64,000 nucleotides of DNA from Caenorhabditis elegans (Eukaryota; Nematoda; Chromadorea; Rhabditida; Rhabditidae): assembly GCF_000002985.6 (NCBI RefSeq), contig NC_003279.8, positions 744,001 through 808,000 on the forward strand, in the 5' to 3' direction. The position numbers and the translations under genes are program-made. The stretch's first letter is position 1. Every line of letters begins with the position of its first letter. Under the pieces are notes generated by a model that ran no database searches, was not told the DNA's origin, and saw nothing but the letters and a program-made list of their open reading frames with translations. This document shows, in pieces, positions 29,901 through 40,979 of this stretch.

Positions 29901-32301
29901 TGCGGCCATTGGCTCTGCGAGCAACTAAGGCGTTGTATGAGTTGTATGGGACGAAATATCAAGTCGGGACCGGCGCTGATTTGATGTGTAAGTTAATATC
30001 CTTTTTTTCGAATTTTTAAATTTCTAAGGATTTCAAGAAATTTTAAAATTTTGAAAATTAAAAAAACAATTTTTTTCGGAATGTTTAAAAATTAAAAAAA
30101 AAATTTTTTTAATAGATTTTTTAAAGCTTTTTTTTGGAAAATTTTGGATTTCTGAATAATTTTTTTTTCAGAACTGGAATTTTTGAGTTTATTAAAGATT
30201 TTTTTAGGACTTTTTAATTTAGACATTTCCTGAAAAATTTTTAAATTATTAAAATTTCGAACTTTTTCGATATTTTCGGATTTTTTTGCAACCTGAATTT
30301 TATTTTTTTTTTGGATTTATTGGAATCAGGGGTGGGCAGCAAGATTTTTTCCGGCAAATCGGCAAATCGGCAATTTGCCGGAATTGAAAATTTCCGCCAA
30401 ATCGACAATTGCCGGAATTGAAAATTTCTGGCAAAACGGCAAATCGGCAAACTGCCGGAATTGAAAATTTCTGGCAAACCGGCAAACAGGCTAATTGCCG
30501 ATTTGCCGAATTTATCGATAAATCAGTTTGCCAAACGGCAATTTCCCCCACCCCTGATTGGGATCTTTGAAATAAAACAGGAAGAAATTTTAAATTGTTG
30601 GAAATTTTGTAATTTTCCGGAATTTTAATAAAAAAATGCTGAAAATTCTAAAAGTTTTGGAACTATGTAAAATTATTTGTGATTTAAAAAAAAACATTTT
30701 TTGGACTTTTCTGAAATTTCACGGATTTCTGGCTTCTCTCATAAATTGAAATGGAAGAGTTTTTGCCGAACTTGGCCATTTTGGCTCTGCCATATCTGGG
30801 ATGGATTTACGGCGCGCTTCATGTCGCGTCGCGGCTCGTAAAACTAAATGCACTTGTCCGTGTGGAGTGAGGAGAAAATTCAATGAGGAAGGCCAGAACC
30901 CCGGATTTTTGAAATTTTGAAGTTCTGAGAAACCTGTGACTTCTACACTAACCCTGAAGAATTTCAGACGAAGCTTCTGGAGGATCACATGATTGGGCTA
31001 AGGGGCAGCTTAAGGTCCCCTATGCCTACCTGATTGAGCTCCGACCAAAGAACACCATGATGGGGTAAGCAGGACGATGGATCCTATCAAAATTAAAATT
31101 TCATTCCAGCCACGGCTTCCTTCTCCCCGAACGAGAAATTGTGCCCACTGGACTGGAAACCTTCGAATCCATCAAAGTGGTTGCCGACGAGCTTGTGGCG
31201 CAATTTGTGGAACCTGTGATTCGAGCCAAGCTGACCACAACCACAAAGCCCGCAATCCCACCGTATCGGCGTGGGTACTCTATAATCGACACCACAACTA
31301 TGGAGCCGGTCGATGAGATTACACAGAAGCCTACAGAAGCTCCAACCACAGAGGAGCCCACCACCACTACTACGGAGGAACCTACAACTACCACAACGAC
31401 CGAGGAGCCTACCGAAGCCCCAACAGAACCCAGTCCGACTACTGTCGAGGCCACCGAGGCTTCTACAACACCAGAAGCTTCCACATCCTCTGAGACAAGT
31501 ACCACAGAGAATTCTGAACCCAACCAGAAGACATCCACACCAGTGGCACCTGAAGCAAGCACCGTTGAGGAGGTTGGTTTTTGGCTTAGTCTCAGGCTTA
31601 GGCCTAGGCTTAGGCTTAAACTTAGCCTTAGTCTTAGACTGAGGTTTAGGCTTAAGCTTAGGCTTCAGCTTAGGCTTAAACTTAGTTTTATCTTAGGCTG
31701 TGGCTTAGTCTTAGACTTAGTTTTAGGCTTAAGCTTAGGCTCAGACTTCGGCTTAGGCTTAGGCTTAGAATTAGGCTTAGTTTTAGGCTTAGACTTAGTC
31801 TTGGGCTTAAGCTTCGGCTTAGGCTTAGTCTTAAGCTTAGGCTTAGGCTTGCACTTGGGCTTGGCGTCAGTGGCGAGCGTGAGCTATTTAGGGTTTTATG
31901 CTTAGCTTTAGACTTAGGCTGAGGTTTAGGCTTAGGCTTCGGCTTAAGCTTAGGCTTATGCTTAAGCTTAGGCTTGGACTTAGGCTCATACTTAGGCTTA
32001 GGCTTAGGCTTGCACTTGGGCTTAGGCTTAGGCTTATGCTTAGTTTTAGGCTTAGATTTAGGTTCAGGCTTAGGCTTATACCTAAGCAAATACATTTTTG
32101 GAACTATTTGGATATTTGCCAGCGACCTATTTTATCAACTTCGAATTTCCCAAACCATTCCAGGAAACAATCACACCGATCAAATGCGTCGACTACGGTG
32201 ACTACTGTCGTCTTTGGGGAGTCTTACAGCTCTGCTATCGGGATCAGGTCTCCAAGTTGTGCCCCAAGACTTGCGACTCGAGGTGCTCTTTTTCGGTGTG
32301 A
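26967..32301 (+). CDS. Zinc carboxypeptidase (M14A) with Thr-rich linker and ShK domain, copy 3
   Basis: Ten exons (26967-27058, 27451-27566, 27806-27911, 27968-28154, 29164-29385, 29435-29546, 29700-29987, 30968-31064, 31110-31572, 32164-32301) close to 606 aa. Signal peptide at about 1-20 (MRLPSILLIFGAFFGFLGA), then propeptide (FKLIRINPETEG, LDFWQPP). The peptidase domain starts near 118 (AYDKYNSLEEI). Zinc ligands are H188 and E191 in DAGIHAREW (Ala where the paralogues have Gly) and H321 in LHSYSQ. MWRKNRS, VDLNRNFDW, Y375 and base E398 (IELRPK) are present. The position matching CPA 255 is H382, unlike the Glu of the other two. Residues 449-561 are a Thr/Pro/Glu-rich linker that could be O-glycosylated. 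ShK cysteines are 569, 576, 585, 594, 598 and 602. Intron 9, between linker and ShK, is a TTAGGC array. Copies 2 and 3 are probably tandem duplicates. Confidence 0.9.
27585..27768. mobile_element. CGTGGTG MITE, copy f, with perfect 8-bp target duplication
   Basis: CTTACCCA at 27577-27584 and again at 27769-27776 flanks the element exactly. Ends CGTGATGTTAG and TTGCCACCACGTG. It lies in intron 2 of carboxypeptidase copy 3. Confidence 0.9.
28541..28717. mobile_element. CGTGGTG MITE, copy g
   Basis: CGTGGTGTCAAAGTG to TTTGACGCCACCTG in intron 4 of carboxypeptidase copy 3. The right terminus has drifted. Confidence 0.72.
28769..29015. mobile_element. CACGG-TTCTGG MITE, copy b, nested
   Basis: AAAACG at 28763-28768 and 29016-29021 flanks it exactly. 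The host sequence reads GCGCCAAAACG on the left and AAAACGCCTGCC on the right, so the insertion split a copy of the GC-rich GGCGTTTTGGCGCC element. Confidence 0.9.
29554..29649. mobile_element. CGTGGTG MITE, copy h, internally deleted
   Basis: Only the two outer arms remain (about 96 bp), joined at AATGCGGGAATTTTTTGTAG. In intron 6 of carboxypeptidase copy 3. Confidence 0.72.
30340..30560. repeat. GGCAAATCGGCAAATTGCCGG array, carboxypeptidase 3 intron 7
   Basis: Degenerate units around GGCAAATCGGCAATTTGCCGGAATTGAAAATTTC, reverse-oriented relative to 3765-4160 and 50740-51000. Confidence 0.85.
30720..30903. mobile_element. CACGG-TTCTGG MITE, copy c, internally deleted
   Basis: CACGGATTTCTGGCTTCTC to AAGGCCAGAACCCCGG, in intron 7 of carboxypeptidase copy 3. 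A segment before the right arm is missing. Confidence 0.75.
31585..32092 (+). repeat. Interstitial (TTAGGC)n array, carboxypeptidase 3 intron 9
   Basis: About 500 bp of degenerate TTAGGC units on the plus strand. At 31864-31884 it includes half of the palindromic module seen whole at 13620 and 58010. Confidence 0.92.
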
Positions 32302-34035
32302 GGCGCACGCTGGAAACTATCGTATGACAAATTGTCAGCTTATGTATGTATAAATGATTTCAAACTTTTGTAATTGTGGACTAAAAACTACATTTTTCAT
32401 GCCTGACTGACTGCCTGGCAGCGTGTCAGCGCCCGACATTTTCTGAGTTCCACGACGGGATCCTGGCAGGCGTAGGCGTGCAATTTTTAACTCATCAAAT
32501 TGCTTGGAATAATTAAGCACTGCTACAAATGATGTCACTAGCTACAAACTACAAACTAGGAATTTCACACTACAAACTACAAACTACAATCTTAGCTCTT
32601 CAAGCTATGAAATACAAACTAAGAAATTTTTATTTTTCAATATTTTTTAAACGAGGTGTAATTATGGGCGTATATAGTAAAAACTGGAACGACAAAATGC
32701 AAATCACAAACTACAAACTAGAAACTAAAAACTAGAAACTGCAAACCACAAACTACAAACCACAAACTACAAACTACAAACTACAAACTACAAATTACAA
32801 ACTACAAGCTACAAACTACTGAACTCTGAATAAATTTGAACGTGTAAATTTTGCGTTTTTGTGCAATGATTGGACGTATGAATTGCGAAACCATAAGTGT
32901 TTAATCACATACTACAAACTACAAACTACAAACTACAAACTACAACCTAGAAACTACAAACTACAAACTACAAAATATAAATTACAACCTTCAAGAAATT
33001 TGTATTTTTCAATATTTGTCGAACAAGTTTTAATTATTCGACGAATAAAGTCAAAGCTGAAATCATAAAATGCTAACCACAAACTACAAACTACAAACTA
33101 CAAACGGCAAACTACAAGCTACAAATTACTGAACTCTAATAAAATTTGAAAGTGTACTCATGGTTTTGTGCAATTACTGGACGTATGAATTACGAAACCA
33201 TAAGTTTTTAGTCACACACTACAAACTATAAATTACAAACTACAAACTACAAATGAAAACTACAAACTACAAACTGGAAACTACAACAGCAAACTACAAA
33301 CTACAAACTACAAGCTACAAACGCTTATATAATTCGATTTTAGTTATTTTCTGTTTTTTATTTTTCCAAATTCTCAAACCTGAAATAAAATTACCTACAC
33401 ACAAATGTTTCTCATTATGCATCGAATGACTAATATTTTCCAATAAACGTTTTGAAAAAGTATGGAAGAAACAAAAAATGGAAAACAAAGGCGGAAATAT
33501 GCATTTTTCTTCTCATTTTCTTGAAATTCGTGTGATTGTACTTATTGATTTTTTGTTGTTGTTAAAAACGTGGTAGGCAGGCATTCATGCCTACGTGCCT
33601 GCCTACCAGTCGAATTCGAACCCGCAAGATGTCGGCCGCTCCCTTCGATTTTGGAAGTTTTTACTTATTTTCCTCTTCTGCTAACACATTAGACAATTAT
33701 TATTCAACCCGTGTACACAATAGGGCGGCTAATAATTAGGTTGGCAGGTAGAGGTGTACAGGAAACGTTTATAAGCTCTTTATTTACTACTGAGCTACCA
33801 CTTATTTGGAGCCAATGCATTTTGTTTCTCAACAAGTTGGAGATTCCAGAACAACCAAGATTTGGGCGGGGCTTATTTTGAGGCAATTTTTCAACTGTAC
33901 AGTAGATTCATATAATTTAAGTTTTGAAAACATTTAGGCGGGAATTCAAACATTTATTTTTAAAACCATCTTGGCGGGAATTCAAATTCTAGTTTTTCGA
34001 AAACACTTTGGCGGGAATTCAAAATGTTATTTCTT
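32302..34035. other. Region downstream of carboxypeptidase 3
   Basis: TATAAA at 32346 may serve as the polyadenylation signal of copy 3. The rest holds the ACTACAA array (32533-33325), three near-repeats of GTGCAATNATTGGACGTATGAATT with CATAAGT (32860 and 33160), a hit of GCAAGATGTCGGCCGC (33624), and TTTGGCGGGAATTCAAA units (33935-34030). No gene seen. Confidence 0.6.
32533..33325. repeat. (ACTACAA)n array
   Basis: Heptamer ACTACAA in several blocks (32530-32600, 32700-32820, 32905-32990, 33070-33130, 33215-33325), separated by partly duplicated spacers. Confidence 0.9.
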
Positions 34036-34039
34036 AACA

Positions 34040-34410
34040 ACTTCCTGAAATGCTCTAGAACCTTCTGGAATATTTGAGAAAACTCTAGAATGTTCTAGAA
34101 CCTTCTGAAAAATTCGAAAAAAGTCTAGAATGTTCTAGAGCCTTTTGGAAAATTCGAAAAAAATCTGGAATATTCTAGAACCTTTTGGAAATTTTGAGAA
34201 AATTCTGGAATGTTTTGGAACCTTCTGGAAAATTCGAGAAAATTCTGGAATGTTCTAGAACCTTCTGAAAAATTTGAGAAAATTCTGGAATGTTCTAGAC
34301 CCTTCTGGAAATCCGAGAAAATTCTGGAATGTTCTGGAACCTTCTGGGAAATTTTTAGAAAAATCCTGGAATTCTCTAGGACCTTCTGGAAAATTTGAGA
34401 AAATTCTTGT
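34040..34410. promoter_or_regulatory. Tandem heat-shock-element array, forward
   Basis: About nine units of about 39-40 bp containing TTCTAGAACCTTCTGGAA, that is alternating TTC and GAA triplets at 5-bp spacing, the binding pattern of heat-shock factor. Arrays like this are carried by Helitron transposons in Caenorhabditis. Binding here is inferred. Confidence 0.8.
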
Positions 34411-35156
34411 CGCCAAAGTTTTGTGAAAAAATTTAGCTGGAAACTAAATAATTTTGTGAGAATTCAAACTTTAATTTTTCCAATTTTTTCGGATTTTTTT
34501 TTTAGCTTTTAAGCTTTTTACATTTTCTATAAATTTTAGATTTCAAAAAAAAATTGGCGAAAAATTTTGACCAAATTTTTTGGCTTTATAGCATAATTTC
34601 AAAAAGTTTAAAAAGTCCAAACTTTGCTCCAGTCCCCAAAAAAAAATTTGGTGGAAAATTCAAATCATGTTTTTTTTTCAAAAAATTTCATGGCCTAGAA
34701 ATTTCAGCAAAGCAGTAAGGCCGCCTACCTCCCTTCAATCCGAAAAATACCTAAAAATCAATCCCAAGCAATTAGTCTCATCAAGAAAGAAAAGAGCTCT
34801 GCTTGTGCCCACTCCTCATCTCTTCTCATGTATTTGCTTTCAATTAAACATCTTACTCAGACAGCATAACGAAGGAAACAAAAAACGAAAGAATAACGAA
34901 ATGAGCATATTTCCTTTATTTATTCCTTATTTATGTATTCAGGTAGAACAAAAAACCGGCTCGGCGGGTTTATTTGTCTGTAAATCTTATGCCTACACGC
35001 CTACCTACAGCGGCCCTGACTGCCTATTTGCCTAGTGTTTTTTGTCCTTTTCGGTTGGTTTTTTTGAAAATTTTTCCTGATTTTTTTTGTCGTTTTTTTT
35101 CCATTTTTCTGAATTTTTAGGAATTTATGGAAGTTTCTCTTTTTTCTCCCCCCCTC
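34411..35156. other. A+T-rich stretch without gene
   Basis: T-rich sequence and a short ATGGCCTAGAAATTTC unit; the 122-codon reading frame at 34667-35035 has no splice context or recognisable domain. Nothing else supported. Confidence 0.4.
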
Positions 35157-35372
35157 GAGCCTAAGCCTAAGCCTAAGCCTAAGCCTAAGCCTAAGCCTAA
35201 GCCTAAGCCTAAGCCTAAGCTTAAGCCTAAGCCTAAGCCTAAGCCTAAGCCTAGGCCTAAGCCTAAGTCTAAGCCTAAGCCTGAGCTTAAGCTTAAGCCA
35301 AAGCCTAAGCCTAAGCCTACTCCTATGCCTGAGCCTAAGCCTAAGCTTAAGCCTAGGCCTAGGCTAAAATAA
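35157..35372 (-). repeat. Interstitial (TTAGGC)n array, reverse orientation
   Basis: About 35 GCCTAA units on the plus strand, less diverged than most other arrays in the window. Confidence 0.95.
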
Positions 35373-36685
35373 GCTCGGCCCCTTTCTGGGCCAAAATTTC
35401 ATGTACCTCCTAAAATTGTTTCATCCTAAATAGCCAAAAAACTTGGAAAAATCTATTTTTCAAATTTTGTAAAAATGTCAAAGAAAAATTCTCAGAAGTG
35501 CGGGAAAGTTTGACCCAGAAAGGGGCGGAGCCTATTTTTGGATAGGCTCCACCTCTTTCTAGGTTTTTTAAAATCAAATTTAGGTGTTTCCTGGTAAGTT
35601 TTAGTGGTTTCATTTTTTGTATTCATCACATTTCTTTTTCATTTTTTACATTTTTCTCATAATTAATTTTTGATCTACCTGTTGAACTTGACCCCGCCCC
35701 CCAATCTTGGTGCCTCAAAGGAATCGGAGGAGTCTAGTCAACAAGGTAGATCAAAAATAGAATATGAGAAAAATTTGCCATCGTGTTTTTCGATAATACT
35801 ACAGTTTCATACAATAATCCCACAACTTAAAATTCAGCAAATAACCAGGAAATGGGCGTGGCTTAGATTTTCAAGGTTTCGTTGTTTTTTCCAGGTTGTA
35901 CTTCTGATCTGAACGGGCTCCGACAAAAAATGCACAAAATTCGTAGTAGTGATGTGTGACGTCTGTTCTGATGACTCGAATTCATATTATAAAAGTCGAA
36001 AAATTCCTTCCGAACGAACCCCCCATCATCCTAACATCATCCAGATTTCTGCACCCGCCCGCTCATATAATCTGCTTTTCTTCACCCATAATCTTTTTGC
36101 TTATTTCTCAATCTCCGTCTTTCTTGCGTTTTTAATTAATTCAAGAAATCAAGCAGTTGTGGTTAATGGCGTTCTACGAATTGCTTTTTTCTTGTATTAT
36201 GATATTTTAATTAATTTTATTTATTTAGTATCTAGGCATGTACATGTGCAAGTTGAGTTGAATAACCTGAAAATTTTGTGCCAAGTTATGGGCGGGGTCT
36301 TTCATACATTTTTTAAATTGTTTTTTGGCTAAATTTGTATGTATTTGCTTTGAAAGTTGTGTTTTTTTTCAATTTTCTTTAAAAAAAAACCAAAAAAAAA
36401 AATTGGTATGTAGTAACGTAGGTAGGCAAGAAGTAGGTGTGTAGGTAGGGACTTGAAAATAGCAGCTATGAATAGGTGCGGTATTTGAAGTTTAGGCAGG
36501 TTCGTAGGCAGATAGGTGAGTAGAAAAATCATTCAGAAGACATTCAGGTAGGCTCACTGGTAAACAGGCATAATGTAGGTACGTAGGTTAACACTTACGT
36601 ACGAGGCAGTAGGCATCAGGGCTTTGTGGCAACCGGCAACCGGCAACCAAAAACCAGGTTGCCGGTTACCGAAAAATTGCCGAAA
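35373..36685. other. Mixed intergenic stretch
   Basis: A palindromic segment (TTTTGATCTACCTGTTGA at 35669 and TCAACAAGGTAGATCAAAA at 35739) resembles a small inverted-repeat element. GTAGGCAG-type repeats follow at 36410-36580. The long frame at 35949-36332 has no recognisable domain. Confidence 0.5.
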
Positions 36686-36699
36686 TTTCAGCAACCAAA

Positions 36700-37070
36700 A
36701 GTCGCCAGAATTTTCTCGAATTTTCCAAAAGGTTCTAGAACATTCCAGAATTTTCTCGAATTTTCCAAAAAGTTCTAGAACATTCCAAACTTTTCTCAAA
36801 GTTTCCAAAAGACTCTAGAACATTCCAGAATATTCTCGAATTTTTCAGAAGGTTCTAGAACATTCCTGAATTTTCTCGAATTTTCCAAAAGGTTCTAGAA
36901 CATTTCAGAATTTTCTCAAATTTTCCAAAAGGTTCTAGAACATTCCAGAATTTTCTCGAATTTCCCAAAAGATTCTAGAACATTCCAGAATATTCTCGAA
37001 TTTTTCAGAAGGCTCTAGAACATTCCAGAATTTTCTCGAATTTTCCAAAAAGTTCTAGAACAAGTTGCAG
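36700..37070. promoter_or_regulatory. Tandem heat-shock-element array, reverse
   Basis: About nine units of TTTTCCAAAAGGTTCTAGAA plus CATTCCAGAATTTTCTCGAA, the reverse complement of the 34040-34410 array. The two face each other about 2.3 kb apart. Confidence 0.8.
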
Positions 37071-37188
37071 AAATTTTCAGCGTACGGCAACTTCAGCAAT
37101 TGCGGGTTGGCATGTAGGCAGGCAGGCATGTTAGTAGGCAGTTTTGACAGTTTTGAAGTTAACAATCCTACCTGATGCACAAGAAAAT

Positions 37189-37545
37189 GCGCGGCAATTG
37201 CGGACCGGCAATTCTACAAAATGAGACGGTTGGGCATGTTCTTCCGATATTTTTTATAAAAATTTAATGATAAAGTATAGAAAAATATTTGTTTTATTTG
37301 AAAATAAGTTTTATTTGGCTAGGAACAACCGAAAAAGTGCTCAAAAATTGTCGGAATCTTGAAAATTGCCGTGAAAATTTCCAACATTTCGACTATTTCT
37401 GGAGATTTTTACAATTTTGTCTATTAAAAAAAAACAGTTACTTTCAAATAAAGCAAATATTTTTCTATATTGTGTCATAAAATTTTAATGAAAAATATCG
37501 GGGGAACATGCCCAACCGTCTCATTTTGTAGAATTGCCGCGCACC
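37189..37545. mobile_element. Inverted-repeat element with AATTGCCGCGC ends
   Basis: Left arm (37209-37242: GCAATTCTACAAAATGAGAC...) and right arm (37503-37540) are reverse complements. Further inside, AAATATTTGT/ATATTTTTCTATA also pair. The middle is A+T-rich with no coding capacity. Confidence 0.75.
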
Positions 37546-37831
37546 TTGTTAGTTTATCCCCGTAAACCTCCAATCAATAATTGGCAGGAGTCCTTCCGTC
37601 CGTCCAAAACGTCATAAAAACTGGAGATGGCAAAATTGGAGATGTGCCAAGTTTGCTGGAGAGGTGGGGGGAAGGAGACAATCATGTTGTCTGCGTATCT
37701 CCAGACTCGTCTGCTATCTCTCTTACCCGGCAAATGGGACCTCCCCAGAACGGTGATTTTGTCCTTTCAACACCTTTTTTGTGTTTTTGTTTGTTTGACA
37801 CCTTTTTTTCACTACTTTGCGGGAATTTAGA

Positions 37832-37926
37832 CTGATTTCTCATGGTTAGAAACGTGCTGACGTCACATTTTTCGCGGGAAAAAAAACCCGCATTTTTTGT
37901 AGATCAAACCGTAATGGGATAGCCAT
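37832..37926. mobile_element. CGTGGTG MITE, copy i, right half only
   Basis: Begins at TGATTTCTCATGGTTAG and runs through GACGTCACATTTTT to GATCAAACCGTAATGGGATAG. The left half is missing. Confidence 0.7.
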
Positions 37927-38204
37927 TCTAACAATTCACTGTTTTTTTTCTGAACAAGTCTGAAGTTTTGAGTTCAGCACCCGCAATTCTGTCTCTGATA
38001 AGTTTGAAAGTTTCAAATTGAAACCTCTCAATTGTCGGACCAGCGCGCTACTTCATCATACCCCGCAAATTGAACTGCTCGCGGCAAAATTTAAAAATTG
38101 ATGCTTCTCCAGAAACATCCCACCAGAAACTACCTAAGACTGAACTTCATTAACTTCTTTTAAACTTAAACAACGATCATAATACCTTAAAAAAAACGTT
38201 TGTA

Positions 38205-38379
38205 CGTGGTGTCAGAGTGTCTCATTTCATTTTGATCTACATAGATCTACAAAAAATGCGGGAGAAGAGACGCAGAGTTTTCAACTAATTTCGCATGGTT
38301 AAGAACGTGCTGACGTCACATTTTTTAAGACAAAAAATTCCCGCATTTTTTGTAGATCAAACCAGCCTGGCACCACGTG
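38205..38379. mobile_element. CGTGGTG MITE, copy j, with perfect 8-bp target duplication
   Basis: CGTTTGTA at 38197-38204 and 38380-38387 flanks the element exactly. Ends CGTGGTGTCAGAG and CCTGGCACCACGTG. The best-preserved copy with copy f. Confidence 0.9.
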
Positions 38380-38387
38380 CGTTTGTA

Positions 38388-40520
38388 ATCGTTCAGTAGG
38401 TAGGTAGACACAGGTCAGTAGGCATAGGCAGGCGGTAGGTCTGAGGTAGGTGTTGTTGACCACCACGTAGCAAAACATGCTTGACGACTAGCCTCAAACG
38501 GATAATCACAAAGTTCTACGTAGTTATGATTTCAAGCCGCCCAATGAGCACATTACGCTGACTAAGCCACAGCTATAAGACCCTCCTCCGAGTATATTCA
38601 TCACCAAACATCCAGTTTCCAGTTTTGCAGTCTTTTTTTCTGTTGGAAAATAAAGAGAGTACATCTCATTAGACATTAATGAACAATTTCAAGTTCAAAA
38701 CTATAAATATAAATAAAGCTAGTAATTGAGCCAGTCCAACCAAATTTCCCACAAGTTCATTATAAACCTTCCAATTTCCCAATCCCATGTACTCCTACTA
38801 ATCAGTTTCTTTCCTTCCGCCCTACTTTCCAAATTCATTTATCCGCTTTGCATACTTTTCGGTAATCTTGACGATTTTCAGAGGTTTCTAGAATTTTTTA
38901 TTTTTTCAAATTATGCAAAAATAAATTTTTTTTTGTATTCTCAAAAAATTGCTAAAATTGTCCAACTTCCCATTTCTCGGAAATTGACGTAATTGCAGTT
39001 TTTTGAATTTTTTTGAAATTACTGATTATCAAATTTTGTTGGAAAGTTTCCTTTCACCTACACACCTACCATATGCCTATCTGCCTAGGTGCTTACCTAC
39101 ACGCCTGCTTCGTGCCTACCCGCCTACCTGCCTGGTTTATTTTCAAAAAGTGCAAAGAGCCAAAAGTTTCGAATTGTCAAAATTGCTCGGAAATTTTTTG
39201 AAATTTTGGAAAATGCCAAAGTTATCAAATTCCGCATAATTCCAAAATTGGCAGCCCGACATCATGCCTGCCTACATTCCTGTCTGCATATAGGCCTGAC
39301 AAAATGTCCATCAATGTATGTACCTATTTCATACCTATCTACCTGTATAAACATAGTTCATCTCTACCTCAAACAGCATGTTACAGGCTTTCTTCTTACC
39401 TACCTACTTCATTAACTGCTGTTTATTGACCTGTCTACGTGCCTACCTCATGCCTGGCATGCCTACATACCTACCTCATTTATCAGATCCTCATGAAGCC
39501 TATTTACAAGCCTACTTCCAGCCTACCTATTGTGTTGATTACGATCACCGTCTCTAGGTTGCCTAACCTGCCTAATTGTGTCTACCTACTTAGCTATCTC
39601 ATGCCTGCCTACTAACCTGCTCAAGTACCTACTTCATGCCTACCGGCCTACGTTCCTACCAACGTGCCTACCTGCCTGCTCACTAGCCTAAGTGTCTGCC
39701 TACATAAATTGTCCGTTAGCACATCAAACTTTTCATATATACAAAAAATTGCATAAAAAGAAGATAATCATTAATAACAAGTGGGTAACTCAAAAAGGAA
39801 ATTGGTTTATCTCCCGGCTCCGAGAGCACCAGCACTTTGCTTTTCCGTCACTACAACCTCTAATTTTGTTTTGTTCGAAGGACTTTTTCCGATACATACT
39901 AATTTTTTCGGATCCGGTTGGCTCTGGATTTCAAGTTTTATAATAACTTGGGCTCCCAGTGACGTCACCAAAGGTGCAATTAGCCTTTAGTAACTAAACA
40001 GCTTGCTCCTAGTTTACTGCTCCGTCTTCTCAAATGAAACAGAGAGAGAGAGACCCCTCATCGAAAATTCAATTAAACGCTAAAACGTAGGTAGGAAAGA
40101 GAGAGAGAGGGAGACTCCTCCCAAAAAAAAAAGACAGGGGGGCTCTCTCTCTCTCTCTCTCTCTTCGAGCGGCAAATCGGCTTCCGAATTCATTCAAAAA
40201 CAAATTATGTGCTCAACCACCACCACTACCACCGGCTCCAGGCGGGTAATTACACTTGAAAACCAAGTACTAGGTTTCGTGGCCGGGCAAACTTTTTCTT
40301 ATTAGACCCCGGTGGAATTTTGTAGGTCTATTTAAAATTGCAATTGCGCTATTTTGTACTGTTTTTTTTTTGACAAACTTTGAAGCTTGATGTCAAGCTG
40401 GAAAAGCGCTCTAATGACAATTTTGACTGCAAACTCGCTCTGTTGATAAATGGTCCGTGTACTCCACGGGGGCAATTAAACTGGATTTTTTTCGATTAAA
40501 TAATATCTTGATTTTTTGCA
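38388..40520. other. Intergenic region with CCTACCTGCC repeats and CT microsatellites
   Basis: 38390-39050 has no clear repeat structure. 39050-39720 is a degenerate CCTACCTGCCTAC array. 39950-40250 is comparatively unique, with AGAGAGAGAGAGAC (40040), GAGAGAGAGAGGGAGAC (40095) and a CT run (40143-40163), and is a candidate regulatory segment. No gene seen. Confidence 0.5.
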
Positions 40521-40523
40521 GTT

Positions 40524-40975
40524 TTGGCTTAGGCTTAGGCGTAGGCTTAGGTTTAGTCTCGGGCTTAGGCTTATGGTCAGGGTCAGGCTTAGGCATAGGC
40601 TTGGGCTTAGGCTTCGGCTTAGACTTAGGCTTAGGCTTAGGCTTATGCTTAGGCTTAGGCTTAGGCTTAGGCTTAGGCTTAGGCTTAGGCTTAGGCTTAG
40701 CCTAAGGCTTAGGTTTAGGTTTAGACTTGGGTTTAAACAGGCTCAGGCTTAGGCTTAGGCTTAGGCTCATGCTCAGGCTTAGGCTCAGACTTAGGCTTAG
40801 ACTTAGGCTTAGGTTTTGGCTTAGTCTTAGGTTTGGACTTAGTCTTAGGCTTAGTCTCGGACTTAGGCTTAGGCTTAGGCTTAAGTTCAGGCTTAGGTTT
40901 AGGCTTAGTCTGAATATTTGGCTTAGCCTTGGGCTTAGGTTTAGGGCTTAGGCTTAGGATTAGGCTTTGGCTTGC
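40524..40975 (+). repeat. Interstitial (TTAGGC)n array
   Basis: About 450 bp of TTAGGC on the plus strand, with a near-perfect core at 40630-40700 and diverged flanks. Confidence 0.95.
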
Positions 40976-40979
40976 CGGC

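Noticed and set aside
35949..36332. 127-codon open frame with hydrophobic stretches
   Set aside because: No recognisable family, no signal-like start, no supporting splice pattern, and A+T-rich base content that gives hydrophobic frames by chance.
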